Source of the DNA: Saliniramus fredricksonii
GTDB taxonomy: Bacteria; Pseudomonadota; Alphaproteobacteria; Rhizobiales; Beijerinckiaceae
Direction: 5' to 3'
NCBI RefSeq assembly: GCF_900094735.1
Contig: NZ_FMBM01000002.1
Location: 1,736,001 to 1,800,000 of the forward strand
Length of the DNA: 64,000 nucleotides
Below the pieces are notes generated by a model that saw only the letters and a program-made list of their open reading frames with translations, made no database searches and was not told the DNA's origin. The position numbers and the translations under genes were made by a program. Positions 33,996 through 42,678 of this stretch are shown one piece after another. The first letter of the stretch is position 1; each line of letters opens with the position of its first letter.

Positions 33996-34643
33996 ATGCC
34001 GTTCTCATCGCGTCTGCAACTCTCCCGCCGCGACCTGCTCACCGGCCTCGTCACCCTGCCCGCCGCCACCGTGATCGGCCTGCCTGCGCAGGCCCGCGAT
34101 GCGCGCCGGGTACCCTACGAACTCGTCGAGGATGCGTTGGCGCTTCCGGGGGCGGCCTATGTCGGTGCGGAGCACCCCGATGTGATCATGATCGAATTCT
34201 TCGACTACAACTGCCCCTTCTGCCACCAATCGGCGCAGGATATGGGCCAGTTGCTCGATATCGACGAACATCTCGGCTATGTCCTCGTCAACTATGCCAT
34301 CCTCGGCGAGCCCTCGGTGGAAGCGACGCGGATCGCCCTCGCCTTCCAGGGCCTCTACGGCAACGATCATTACCGCGATTTCCATCTCGGCCTCCATGCG
34401 CGCCGGGGCGTGAAGAACGGCCAGCGCGCGCTCGATGTCGCCATGGAGCTGGGTGCCGACGGGCATGAACTCGTCGAATTCGCCGATTCCGATCTCGTCA
34501 CCATGGCCATGGAAGCGGCCATCAGTGCCGGCAACAACCTCAACATCAACGCCACCCCCTCCTTCGCCATCGGCCCGTGGATCTATGACGGCCAGGTGCC
34601 GCTTGAAGGCAAGCTGCGCATCATCGACGCGCTGCGGGCGTGA
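33996..34643 (+). CDS. DsbA-family thioredoxin-like protein, exported by Tat
   Basis: A 215-residue protein. The N-terminus has a twin-arginine signal (LSRRDLLTGLVTLPAA), so folding in the cytoplasm before export is likely. The active-site CPFC lies in FFDYNCPFCHQSAQD near residue 72, and the cis-proline in NATPSFAIG near 187. The fold is that of DsbA/DsbG/ScsC-like thiol oxidoreductases, so disulfide formation or isomerisation in the periplasm is expected. It is 96 bp upstream of xthA in the same direction. The partner is unknown. Confidence 0.9.
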   Translation: MPFSSRLQLSRRDLLTGLVTLPAATVIGLPAQARDARRVPYELVEDALALPGAAYVGAEHPDVIMIEFFDYNCPFCHQSAQDMGQLLDIDEHLGYVLVNYAILGEPSVEATRIALAFQGLYGNDHYRDFHLGLHARRGVKNGQRALDVAMELGADGHELVEFADSDLVTMAMEAAISAGNNLNINATPSFAIGPWIYDGQVPLEGKLRIIDALRA

Positions 34644-34738
34644 GGCGCAGCTTCTGGATAACTCCCGAAACCGGGTTCCCCGGCGGCGCGCGTAGCGTAG
34701 CCAAGACGTTCGGCATTACGGGAGGGGAGCGAGGCGAC

Positions 34739-35554
34739 GTGCGGTTTTCGATTACCAGCTGGAACATCAACTCGGTGCGCCTGCGCATCGATCAGGTCAC
34801 CCGCTTCCTGAGCGAACAGAGCCCGGACGTGCTCTGCCTGCAGGAGACCAAGTGCCCGGTCGACAAGTTTCCGGAGAAGGCGATCCGCGCCGCCGGCTAC
34901 GAGCACATCGCCTTTGCGGGCATGAAGGGCTATAACGGCGTCGCGATCATCTCGCGCTTTCCGGTGGCCGACATCGCCGTCACCGGCTTCTGCGAAAAGG
35001 AGGATGCGCGCCATATCTCGTTGCGCCTCGGCCCGCAGGCCGGGGAAGCGGCGGGGCTTGCCATCCATAATTTCTATGTCCCCGCCGGTGGCGACGTGGC
35101 CGATCCGGCGGTCAATCCGAAATTCGCGCACAAGCTGCAATTTCTGGAGGAAATGCGCGGCTGGGCCGATCGCGCGGCGGTGTCGCGGGCGCCGTCCGTC
35201 ACCGTGGGCGATCTCAACATCGCCCCGCTGGAGCACGACGTGTGGAGCCACAAGCAGCTTCTCGACGTCGTCAGCCACACGCCGCTCGAGACCAGCACGC
35301 TGGAGCGCCTGCGCGAGGAGGCCGGGCTGGTCGATTCCATGCGCGACCTGCGCCCCGAGCCCGAGAAGATCTACAGCTGGTGGAGCTACCGCTCGCCGGA
35401 CTGGAGCAAGGCCGACAAGGGGCGCCGGCTCGATCACATCTGGCTCTCGCCGGATCTCGCTCCCGTCTGCCGCTCCGTCGAGGTGCTGCGCGAGGCGCGC
35501 GGCTGGGAGCGCCCCTCCGATCACGCGCCGGTGACGGCGATGCTGGAACTCTGA
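34739..35554 (+). CDS. xthA: Exodeoxyribonuclease III / AP endonuclease XthA
   Basis: A 271-residue enzyme that cuts DNA at abasic sites and removes 3' blocks. The start is taken as GTG at 34739 because GGGAGGGGAGC lies just upstream and the protein then begins MRFSITSWNINSVRLRI. Metal and catalytic residues are visible: Asn in WNINSVR, Glu in LQETKCP, Tyr in FYVPAGGD, Asp and Asn in GDLNIAP, and Asp/His in SDHAPV at the end. KADKGRRLDHIWLSP is the usual signature before the C-terminus. The length is normal. Confidence 0.96.
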   Translation: MRFSITSWNINSVRLRIDQVTRFLSEQSPDVLCLQETKCPVDKFPEKAIRAAGYEHIAFAGMKGYNGVAIISRFPVADIAVTGFCEKEDARHISLRLGPQAGEAAGLAIHNFYVPAGGDVADPAVNPKFAHKLQFLEEMRGWADRAAVSRAPSVTVGDLNIAPLEHDVWSHKQLLDVVSHTPLETSTLERLREEAGLVDSMRDLRPEPEKIYSWWSYRSPDWSKADKGRRLDHIWLSPDLAPVCRSVEVLREARGWERPSDHAPVTAMLEL

Positions 35555-35558
35555 CGGG

Positions 35559-35993
35559 TCAGAGCATCACCACCACGCCGGCGACGGCGACATAGCGCGC
35601 GCCCTTGGCGAGCATCACCAATGGCACGACGATCCATAACGGCGTGCGCATCACACCGGCTACAACCGTGAGCGGATCGCCGATCACGGGAGTCCAGGAG
35701 AGCAGCAGGCTCCATACGCCCCATTTTGCATAGATTGCCGCGTAACGCTCATACTGCTCCGGCGTCAGCGGGAAACGGCGGTGGTGGCGGAACCGCGCGG
35801 CGAAGAGTCCCATCGCCCAGTTGACGACGGAACCGACCGTATTACCGAGCGTCGCCACGATGACGGCGCTCGTCGCGCTCGCAGTGCCGAGGGCGACGAT
35901 TCCGGCCAGAACCGCCTCGGATGATCCGGGCAACAATGTCGCGGAGGTGAAAGCCGAGACGAACATGCCTGCCAGTTCCCAGAACGCCGACAT
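35559..35993 (-). CDS. YqaA/DedA-family membrane protein
   Basis: A 144-residue integral membrane protein of the YqaA branch of the SNARE-associated (DedA) group. It has about four hydrophobic segments. The signatures are TSATLLPGSSEAVLAG near residue 20, TLGNTVGSVVNWAMG near 50 and WGVWSLLLSWTPVIGDPLTVVAG near 90. Larger DedA proteins transport undecaprenyl phosphate or phosphatidylethanolamine; for YqaA the substrate is not established. It is convergent with xthA, 5 bp apart. Confidence 0.88.
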   Translation of the reverse strand: MSAFWELAGMFVSAFTSATLLPGSSEAVLAGIVALGTASATSAVIVATLGNTVGSVVNWAMGLFAARFRHHRRFPLTPEQYERYAAIYAKWGVWSLLLSWTPVIGDPLTVVAGVMRTPLWIVVPLVMLAKGARYVAVAGVVVML

Positions 35994-36059
35994 GGCGCGC
36001 CTCCCACAAACGGATCCGCACCAGCGGATAACCCAGTCTCCCGTGCTTGTCTTGCGTGC

Positions 36060-36329
36060 TCAACCGACAATGTGAAACCCGGTCTCGTCCGGCACCGTGG
36101 TATCCGCCACGCGGAGGTTTTCCACCTTTGCGGCTGTCGGGCCGTCATGCAGCTTCGCGATCAGGGTCTCGACCGCTTCTTCGGTGCCGGCCAGAACGGC
36201 TTCGACCGCACCGTCTGGGCGGTTACGGATCCATCCGGAGACACCTTCGGCCAGGGCCTGTTCACGCGCCCATGCCCGGAACCAGACACCCTGGACACGG
36301 CCCGTCACATGCACATGTCTCGCTATCAT
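36060..36329 (-). CDS. acyP: Acylphosphatase
   Basis: An 89-residue enzyme that hydrolyses acyl phosphates such as acetyl phosphate. The active site is complete: the phosphate loop with catalytic Arg in GRVQGVWFRAW near residue 18 and the Asn in SGWIRNRPDGAVE near 36. Length and pattern are standard. It follows the YqaA gene region in the same orientation and diverges from the DUF302 gene at 36605. The 275 bp upstream carry no convincing frame. Confidence 0.93.
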   Translation of the reverse strand: MIARHVHVTGRVQGVWFRAWAREQALAEGVSGWIRNRPDGAVEAVLAGTEEAVETLIAKLHDGPTAAKVENLRVADTTVPDETGFHIVG

Positions 36330-36604
36330 CGTTCAGCCCTGTCTGTTCATTGGAAATTTCGCGCGGTCTGGTGAACCAACAGCACCGTGACAAAGTTTCC
36401 ACTGGAGCGCCATCATTGTGATGGCTGTGCCCGGCACAGGCGCCAACGCGGATGCGGAGCGGTTCAGGGGGATGCCGCACTGCCCCTTGCTCTACCGCAC
36501 CGGAGCACCAGCGCGGTCACTCACATGCTGGCAACCAACCCGGCCACAAGGCAGCCAGTGACTGTCGAAACGTCATCCTGCCACACCTGATCATGGAGGA
36601 AACA

Positions 36605-37084
36605 ATGCACAATCCGCTGAAGCTTCTTTGCGCAGCCGTCATCCTGCTGCCGACGATGGCCGATGCCGGTGACATCGCACCACGCGAAGGCTGGCGCATC
36701 ATCGAAACCGATCTGGCCCATGCACAATTGCTGGATCGCCTGCTCGAGGCCGTTCCCGCCGAGAAGATGGGCGTGGTCACCGAGGCCGGCCCGACCGCAG
36801 TTGCCCGCGAGCGCGGCATCGAAATCCCCGAGAACCGGGTCGTCGGCGTGTTCAACAACGACTATGCCGTGCGTATCCTCGACATGAGCACCGCCGCCAT
36901 GATCGAGGCGCCTTTGCGGTTCTACGTCACCGAGAACGACGACGGCAACGCGACGCTGAGCTGGAAGACTCCAAGCTTCGTCTTCGCGCCCTATCTCGAC
37001 GAAGGCGGTGATGAGCTCGCTGTCATCGCCGAGGAAATCGATGCCCGTTTCGAGGCGATCGCGTCGCGTGCGACCGGCGAATGA
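36605..37084 (+). CDS. Exported DUF302-family protein
   Basis: A 159-residue protein with a signal peptide (MHNPLKLLCAAVILLPTMA, cleavage after ADA) and a DUF302 domain: TDLAHAQLLDRLLEAVPAEKMGVVTEAGPT-like helix and strand, then RVVGVFNNDYAVRILDMSTAAMIEAPLRFYVTEN. The ATG at 36605 has GGAGG five bases before it, which decides the start over a longer open frame from 36452. DUF302 proteins bind small ligands or haem in some cases; the function here is unknown. A hairpin 16 bp past the stop may end the transcript. Confidence 0.86.
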   Translation: MHNPLKLLCAAVILLPTMADAGDIAPREGWRIIETDLAHAQLLDRLLEAVPAEKMGVVTEAGPTAVARERGIEIPENRVVGVFNNDYAVRILDMSTAAMIEAPLRFYVTENDDGNATLSWKTPSFVFAPYLDEGGDELAVIAEEIDARFEAIASRATGE

Positions 37085-37099
37085 GGCAGGCGCCGCCTG

Positions 37100-37138
37100 A
37101 GGCGGGGCTGGACCCGGGACAAGGTTCAACCCCCGCCT
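37100..37138 (+). terminator. Stem-loop after the DUF302 gene
   Basis: AGGCGGGG (37100-37107) pairs with CCCCGCCT (37131-37138). An inner imperfect helix (TGGACC with GGTTCA) extends the stem. No T-run follows, so this may be a REP-like element or a weak terminator. Confidence 0.4.
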
Positions 37139-37229
37139 TGGCGAAGCGACCGTATGCAAGTGCCGCACGGTTTGCTAACAGGAAGCTCTCAGGTTCGAAA
37201 CACAGCAACCCATAGGGAAACGTCAGATC

Positions 37230-38696
37230 GTGTCGGCGCCAGCATCCACCCCCACCCCTGAATTTCTCGCGAGCCTGTCCCGACGGCTCGGCGCGGAACA
37301 TGTTCTGACTGAGCCGGAAGACATGGCGCCGCATCTCGTCGAAACACGCGGGCTCTATCGCGGTCTGGCCGGTGCCGTGGTGCGCCCGAAGGATGCGCAG
37401 GAGGCCGCCTTCGTCATGGCGACCTGCCACGCGGAAGGCGTCACCGTCGTGCCTCATGGCGGCAATACCGGGCTCGTGGGCGGCGGGGTCCCGTTCGGCG
37501 GGATCGTGCTGTCGCTCTCGCGCCTCAATGCCATCCGCGAGGTCGATGCCTCGAATGCGACGATCACGGCGGAGGCCGGCTGCACGCTCAAGAGCATCCA
37601 GGATGCAGCGGAAGAGGCCGACAAGCTGTTTCCGCTCTCGCTGGGCTCCGAGGGCACCTGCCAGATCGGCGGCAACATCGCCACCAATGCCGGCGGCACC
37701 GGCGTGCTGCGCTACGGCAATACCCGTGATCTCGTGCTCGGCCTCGAAGTCGTCCTGCCTGACGGGCGTATCTGGAACGGGTTGCGCGGCCTGCGCAAGG
37801 ACAATACCGGCTACGATCTCAAGCATCTCTTCATCGGCTCGGAAGGCACGCTCGGCATCGTCACGGCGGCGGTGCTCAAGCTCTATCCCGCGCCGAAGTC
37901 ACAGGTCACCGCCTTCATCGGCTGCGACGGGCCGCGCACGGCGCTCACGATTTTCGAGCGCCTGCGCGCGGCAGCGGGTGACCAGCTCACCGCCTATGAA
38001 TTCATCCCGCGCTTCGGTCTCGACATGGTGATGAAGCACGGCCATGACGTCACCCGCCCGCTTCAGGGGGAGCACGCCGCCTATGCGCTGATCGAACTCA
38101 CCTCCCCCCAGCCGGATGCGGATCTGCAGACACTCGCCGAGACCGTGCTCGGCCAGGCGATCGAGGATGAACTCGTCGAGGATGCCGCGCTCGCCACCAG
38201 CGGTGCGCAGGTGGCCGGAATGTGGAAGCTGCGCGAGCTGATGTCGGAGGTGCAGGGCAAGGAAGGCGGCTCGATCAAGCACGACGTCTCCGTGCCGGTC
38301 TCGCGCGTCGCGGATTTCCTGACCGAGGCGAGCGCCGCCTGCGAGGCCGCCATGGACGGCGTGCGCGTGTGCGGCTTCGGCCATTTCGGCGACGGCAACA
38401 TCCATTTCAATCTCAGCCAGCCTGTCGGCATGGACAAGGCGGAATTTCTGGCGCAATGGGAGCACTTCAACCGCATCGTTCATGATATCGTGGCGAAGAT
38501 GAACGGCTCGATCGCCGCCGAACACGGGGTCGGTCTGATCAAGCGCGATGAATTGCTGCTCTACAAGGATCCGGTCGCCGTTGATATGATGAAGGCGGTC
38601 AAGCAGGCGATCGACCCGCGCAACATTCTCAACCCCGGCAAGGTCGTCGCCATTACGGACGATCCGCCGCCGGCGCTGCCGGGCAGCAAGAACTGA
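37230..38696 (+). CDS. FAD-linked 2-hydroxyacid dehydrogenase (D2HGDH/GlcD-like)
   Basis: A 488-residue flavoprotein of the vanillyl-alcohol-oxidase fold. The FAD-binding loop is VVPHGGNTGLVGGGVPFGG near residue 75, with SLGSEGTCQIGGNIATNAGG near 140 and GYDLKHLFIGSEGTLGI near 195. The C-terminal metal site has GFGHFGDGNIHFN near 390 and AAEHGVGLIKRDEL near 432. This set fits D-2-hydroxyglutarate or D-lactate dehydrogenase more than a three-subunit glycolate oxidase, since no GlcE or GlcF gene is adjacent. It starts with GTG. dgkA follows after 8 bp. Confidence 0.9.
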   Translation: MSAPASTPTPEFLASLSRRLGAEHVLTEPEDMAPHLVETRGLYRGLAGAVVRPKDAQEAAFVMATCHAEGVTVVPHGGNTGLVGGGVPFGGIVLSLSRLNAIREVDASNATITAEAGCTLKSIQDAAEEADKLFPLSLGSEGTCQIGGNIATNAGGTGVLRYGNTRDLVLGLEVVLPDGRIWNGLRGLRKDNTGYDLKHLFIGSEGTLGIVTAAVLKLYPAPKSQVTAFIGCDGPRTALTIFERLRAAAGDQLTAYEFIPRFGLDMVMKHGHDVTRPLQGEHAAYALIELTSPQPDADLQTLAETVLGQAIEDELVEDAALATSGAQVAGMWKLRELMSEVQGKEGGSIKHDVSVPVSRVADFLTEASAACEAAMDGVRVCGFGHFGDGNIHFNLSQPVGMDKAEFLAQWEHFNRIVHDIVAKMNGSIAAEHGVGLIKRDELLLYKDPVAVDMMKAVKQAIDPRNILNPGKVVAITDDPPPALPGSKN

Positions 38697-38704
38697 GGCA
38701 TCCG

Positions 38705-39061
38705 ATGAATCGCCTGAAGCGCGCCGCGTTCTCTTCCCTTGCCGGGTTGCGCTTCAATCTGCGCAGCGAGGAATCGTTCCGGCAGGAAGCGATCATCCTG
38801 GTGCTCTGCCTCGTCCTTGGATTCTTCATCGCACCGAACGCCGCCTGGTACGTCGCCATGATCGGTTCGCTGGTCCTGGTCATGGTGACGGAGCTGCTCA
38901 ACACCGCGATCGAGCGCCTGTCGGATCACGTCACGCCGGATTTCCATCCGCGAATCGGCGCGGTGAAGGATTCCGCTTCGGCGGCGGTGTTCCTCGCCAT
39001 CGTGCTCGCGGGCATCGTCTGGCTCACCGCCCTCGCGGAACGCCTCGGCCTGCTTCCGTGA
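38705..39061 (+). CDS. dgkA: Diacylglycerol kinase DgkA
   Basis: A 118-residue integral membrane kinase that phosphorylates diacylglycerol to phosphatidic acid, recycling diacylglycerol released in envelope synthesis. The signature VTELLNTAIERLSD with catalytic Glu is near residue 62, followed by HPRIGAVKDSASAAV. Three hydrophobic segments are visible, as expected. It is 8 bp downstream of the flavoprotein gene and probably co-transcribed, though the two have no known functional link. Confidence 0.95.
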   Translation: MNRLKRAAFSSLAGLRFNLRSEESFRQEAIILVLCLVLGFFIAPNAAWYVAMIGSLVLVMVTELLNTAIERLSDHVTPDFHPRIGAVKDSASAAVFLAIVLAGIVWLTALAERLGLLP

Positions 39062-39133
39062 AAGCGCGCGTCGTGGCGTGACGCGAAAAGCGTCTGGGCG
39101 CGATTGTCGCGTCGCGATGATTGACGCAGCGTC

Positions 39134-40207
39134 ATGTTGCGTTTGTCTAGGCGTATGCTGCAAGGCGACGCGCGCGCGTTCATCTCCTCCAACTGGCCCG
39201 GACTGGCGCTCTCGCTCGTCGTGGCGATCGTCGCGGTCTGGCTGGCGCCGCGCCTGCCGGATCTGCTGCCCCTGCCGGCCATGGTCATCGCGCTGCTGAT
39301 CGGCGTCGCGCTGAACCCGCTCGCCGCGCGCCCGCTCTTCGAGCCGGGCATGGGTCTCGCCGTGAAGCGGCTCTTGCGCATCGCGGTAGCGCTGCTTGGT
39401 CTGCGGATCGCGCTGGGCGATATCGCCGCTCTCGGCCTGGCCACGGCGCTGATCGTGATCCTCTCCATGGTGGTGACGGTGATCGCGGGCTTTGCCATGG
39501 CACGGGCGATGGGCCAGGAGACCGGCTACGGCGCGCTTGCTGGTGCCGCCACCGCCGTCTGCGGCGCTTCCGCGACGCTCGCTACCGCGACGGTGGTGCC
39601 GCAATACAAGGGCAAGGAGGCCGATATCGCCTTCGTCGTGGTGGCGGTGAACGCGCTTTCGACGCTGGCCATGGTGCTCTACCCGGTGCTCGGCGCGATC
39701 CTCGGCCTCGACGAACGCAATCTCGGCATCATGCTCGGCGCCACCATCCACGATGTGGCGCAGGTCGTGGGCGCGGGTTACGCGATCTCCCCGGAAACCG
39801 GCGATACGGCGGTGATCGTCAAGCTGTTCCGCGTGTTCCTGCTGCTGCCGGTCGTGCTCGTCATCGGCTGGTATTTCGCCGCGCGGACACGCGCAAGCGC
39901 CGGCGGTATGGCAGGCGAGGCTGCGGCGAAAGTGCCGGTTCCGGTCTTCGCCATCGTCTTCCTCGTTCTGTGCGTGATCAACTCCATCGCCCTGACGCAG
40001 CCGGCGCTCGCGCCCGTCTACGAACCCGTGCGCAGCTTTCTCGTCGCCGTCTCGCAATGGGGGCTGCTGATCGCGATCGCCGCTCTGGGGCTCGGCACCT
40101 CCGTGCGGGCGATTGCGGCGCTGGGCTGGCGCCATGCGCTGAGCATCGTGGTGACGACGCTCATCATTCTCGTGGTGGCGGGCGGCATGATCGCGCTGCT
40201 TCTGTAA
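39134..40207 (+). CDS. YeiH/UPF0324-family putative sulfate exporter
   Basis: A 357-residue protein with about ten hydrophobic segments. Characteristic parts are VAVALLGLRIAL near residue 85, GAATAVCGASATLATATVVPQYKGKEADIAFVVV near 138-170 and LGATIHDVAQVVGAGYAISPETGD near 200. The family is predicted to export sulfate or related anions, but experimental support is thin. A palindrome TGACGC-A-GCGTCA (39122-39134) sits at the start codon; if the true start is the next Met (39155) it could be an operator. The long opposite-strand open frame here is a shadow. Confidence 0.9.
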   Translation: MLRLSRRMLQGDARAFISSNWPGLALSLVVAIVAVWLAPRLPDLLPLPAMVIALLIGVALNPLAARPLFEPGMGLAVKRLLRIAVALLGLRIALGDIAALGLATALIVILSMVVTVIAGFAMARAMGQETGYGALAGAATAVCGASATLATATVVPQYKGKEADIAFVVVAVNALSTLAMVLYPVLGAILGLDERNLGIMLGATIHDVAQVVGAGYAISPETGDTAVIVKLFRVFLLLPVVLVIGWYFAARTRASAGGMAGEAAAKVPVPVFAIVFLVLCVINSIALTQPALAPVYEPVRSFLVAVSQWGLLIAIAALGLGTSVRAIAALGWRHALSIVVTTLIILVVAGGMIALLL

Positions 40208-40309
40208 GCCGCGCGGTTTTTTGCGGTTCACACTAGCCGCCCGCTCCCGCGCGCATTATGGTGCGCCGCAAGTGATCCCCGCATCAGGGCATAATCGGAC
40301 GAGCGACAC

Positions 40310-40588
40310 ATGGCAGAAACCGGCACCCCCCATTTCCACAACGAAGACGGGCTGCGCGTGATCTATACGGGCTCGAAGGAATTCATGTGCATCGGAGCGA
40401 AGCCGCCCTTCGATCACCCGCATGAATTCATCGACATGGGCGGCGCCGACGAGGCGATCTGCCCCTATTGCTCGACGCTGTATCGCTACAAGCCGGAGCT
40501 CGGCCCGGGCAAGGTCGAGCCTGCCGAATGCCTGTGGGACGGCAGCGCCACCACGCCCGACAAACTGCTCGCGGGCGGCGCGCGCTGA
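40310..40588 (+). CDS. CHCC-type zinc-finger protein
   Basis: A 92-residue protein with a zinc-binding Cys-His-Cys-Cys set: Cys in EFMCIGAKPPFDHPHEF (near residue 27), a following His and then CPYCSTLYRY near residue 51. This is the domain of mitochondrial complex I subunit NDUFS6, and alphaproteobacteria carry the free bacterial form. A role in respiratory complex I assembly is therefore possible. It is followed after 14 bp by the FAD monooxygenase gene, a pairing I recall in other Hyphomicrobiales. Confidence 0.9.
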   Translation: MAETGTPHFHNEDGLRVIYTGSKEFMCIGAKPPFDHPHEFIDMGGADEAICPYCSTLYRYKPELGPGKVEPAECLWDGSATTPDKLLAGGAR

Positions 40589-40602
40589 AACCGGCATAAC
40601 CC

Positions 40603-41784
40603 ATGTCCCTGCATGACGTGACCGTGATCGGCGCCGGTATCGGCGGTCTGACGGCTGCCCTCGCCCTGTCGCGAATCGGACGTCAGGTGACGCTCGTCGA
40701 GCGCCGCACCGGTTTCACCGAGGTCGGGGCCGGGCTGCAGCTCTCGCCGAACGCGACACGCATCCTCGGCGATCTCGGCCTCGGCCAGGCGCTCGCCCGC
40801 CAGGCCTGCGAGCCACAGCGCGTCGTGGTGCGTGCGGTGCGCTCGGGACGCGAGATCGGGGAAGTCGCTCAGGGCGCGTATATGCGCGAGCGCTTCGGAA
40901 CACCGAATTACGTCATCCACCGCGCCGATCTTCAGACGATCCTGCTCGACGCCGTGCGTGCGCAACCGAATATCCGCCTGCTGATGGGGCGCACGCTCGA
41001 ACATCTCGACCAGCAGGACGGCCATGTCGGGCTCGGTTTCACGCGCTCGGGCGCGAAACGCGAAGATATGACGAGCACCCTCGTCATCGGGGCCGACGGG
41101 GCATGGTCGAAGACCCGCCCCCTGATCGGTGATCCCCGCGTGCCGGCCTTTCAGGGCTATGTCGCCTGGCGCGCCACGATCGCGCGCAAGGATGCGCCAC
41201 CGGAACTGGCCGGTGAGGAAACCGGCCTCTGGCTCGGGCCGCAGGGCCATATCGTGCATTATCCCGTCAGCGCCGGTCGCAAGCTCAACATCGTGGCGAT
41301 CCGCCGCCAGCCGAAAGCCGCGATCGGCTGGTCGGAACCGGGAGAACGCGCCGAACTGCTCGCCGCCTTTGCCGGTGCCGCCAGGCCCCTGCAGGGCCTT
41401 CTCGCCGCACCGCAGGAATGGCTGTTATGGTCGCTGCACGACCTCTCCGTGGGCGCGCTCGCGCGCGAGCGGGTCGCGCTGCTCGGCGACGCCGCTCATC
41501 CCGTCCTGCCTTTCATGGCACAGGGTGCCGCGATGGCGATCGAGGATGCGGCCATAATGGGCTCTGCGCTCGCGGACATGCCACATAAACCGGTTGATGC
41601 GTTAAATCGCTATGCTAAGTTGCGATTTCAACGGGTGCGTCGGATACAGGCTACCGCGCGGCGCAATGGACGAGTCTATCATGCGGGTCTCCTCGCCGGG
41701 CTCGGGCGCGACCTCGTCATGCGAAAGCTGGGAGCCGAAGGAATGGCCGAGCGCTATTCCTGGATTTATGGCTGGAAGCCCTGA
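40603..41784 (+). CDS. FAD-dependent monooxygenase (salicylate-hydroxylase-like)
   Basis: A 393-residue group A flavoprotein monooxygenase. The dinucleotide-binding motif VIGAGIGGLTAALALSRIG starts at residue 8. The second FAD/NADPH motif is VIGADGAWSKTRP near 163 and the third is LLGDAAHPVLPFMAQGAAMAIEDA near 295. Relatives hydroxylate aromatic acids or ubiquinone precursors; the substrate here is unknown. The order zinc-finger gene then monooxygenase is conserved, which could hint at ubiquinone or respiratory metabolism. The gene ends just before the palindromes preceding pxpB. Confidence 0.88.
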   Translation: MSLHDVTVIGAGIGGLTAALALSRIGRQVTLVERRTGFTEVGAGLQLSPNATRILGDLGLGQALARQACEPQRVVVRAVRSGREIGEVAQGAYMRERFGTPNYVIHRADLQTILLDAVRAQPNIRLLMGRTLEHLDQQDGHVGLGFTRSGAKREDMTSTLVIGADGAWSKTRPLIGDPRVPAFQGYVAWRATIARKDAPPELAGEETGLWLGPQGHIVHYPVSAGRKLNIVAIRRQPKAAIGWSEPGERAELLAAFAGAARPLQGLLAAPQEWLLWSLHDLSVGALARERVALLGDAAHPVLPFMAQGAAMAIEDAAIMGSALADMPHKPVDALNRYAKLRFQRVRRIQATARRNGRVYHAGLLAGLGRDLVMRKLGAEGMAERYSWIYGWKP

Positions 41785-41827
41785 TGCGTGGCGCGTCGAT
41801 TCGGAAAGTTGAAACATGATTGCTTGC

Positions 41828-41859
41828 TTATCGATAAAGTGATGATAAAATATCGATAT
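41828..41859. promoter_or_regulatory. Two TATCGATA palindromes before pxpBCA
   Basis: TTATCGATAA (41828-41837) and ATATCGATAT (41850-41859) are perfect palindromes with centres 22 bp apart, two helical turns. They flank a plausible promoter (TTGCTT 41824, TAAAAT 41846, spacer 16 bp) upstream of the operon. This layout fits co-operative binding of a dimeric regulator. Confidence 0.6.
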
Positions 41860-41922
41860 TCTTGACCTTATGGCCACCTCGAATCCGGGGATGAGGCCAG
41901 ATGCTCTCCGCGGGAGGAACGC

Positions 41923-42678
41923 GTGACAACCGGTGATCCGGCCTTTCTGCCTTGCGGAGATGCGGCTCTGAGCGTCGAATTCGGGCGCGTTGTCGATCCG
42001 CGACTCAACGCGCTCGCCCTTGATCTCGATGCCGCACTCGCGGCAGCGCCGCCGGAAGGGCTTCTGGAAACAGTCCCGACCTATCGTGCGCTGCTGGTGC
42101 ATTTCGATCCGCTCGTGACCGACCATGCACAGATCAAAGAAGCCATCAGCGCGCTGCTCGGAGACCTTGCAAGCAGCGCCAAGACACCGCGCCGCTGGCG
42201 GGTGCCCGTGGTCTATGGCGGGTCCTACGGCGTCGATCTGGAAGATCTCGCCAAGGCACGCGGGCTGACACCGGATGACGTGATCGCGCGGCATGCCGGG
42301 GCCGTCTATACAGTGGCGATGCTCGGCTTCACGCCCGGCTTCTGCTATCTCGCCGGGCTCGATCCCGCGCTCGCCACGCCCCGCCGCACCGATCCGCGCG
42401 AGGTCACGCCGGCGGGTACGATCGCGATCGGGGGTGATCAGGCCAACATTGCCTCGATCGAGGCGCCCTCCGGCTGGAATCTGATCGGGCGAACGCCCCT
42501 GCGCAATTTCATGCCGGCGCGCGATCCCGCCTTCCTGATCGATGCCGGCGACGAAATCGTCTTCACGCCGATCCCGGAAAGTGACTGGGCGCAACTCGAC
42601 GCCGCAGCCGCTGCAGGCGAGTGGATCGTGCAAGAGGTCGAGAGAGAACAGAGCGAAAAAGAGGCCGGGCATGGCTGA
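41923..42678 (+). CDS. pxpB: 5-oxoprolinase subunit PxpB
   Basis: A 251-residue subunit of the ATP-dependent 5-oxoprolinase that opens 5-oxoproline (pyroglutamate) to glutamate, related to KipI/allophanate hydrolase subunit 1. Signatures are FLPCGDAALSVEFG at the start, VPVVYGGSYGVDLEDLA near residue 90 and YTVAMLGFTPGFCYLAGLD near 128, then PAGTIAIGGDQANI. The start is GTG at 41923, after GGGAGGA. The gene overlaps pxpC by 8 bp, and pxpA follows, giving the complete three-gene pxpBCA set. Confidence 0.95.
   Translation: MTTGDPAFLPCGDAALSVEFGRVVDPRLNALALDLDAALAAAPPEGLLETVPTYRALLVHFDPLVTDHAQIKEAISALLGDLASSAKTPRRWRVPVVYGGSYGVDLEDLAKARGLTPDDVIARHAGAVYTVAMLGFTPGFCYLAGLDPALATPRRTDPREVTPAGTIAIGGDQANIASIEAPSGWNLIGRTPLRNFMPARDPAFLIDAGDEIVFTPIPESDWAQLDAAAAAGEWIVQEVEREQSEKEAGHG

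Noticed and set aside
38561-40231. 556-residue antisense frame over dgkA and the YeiH gene
   Set aside because: Arg/His/Asp-rich low-complexity product, typical of antisense reading in GC-rich DNA; spans two good genes.
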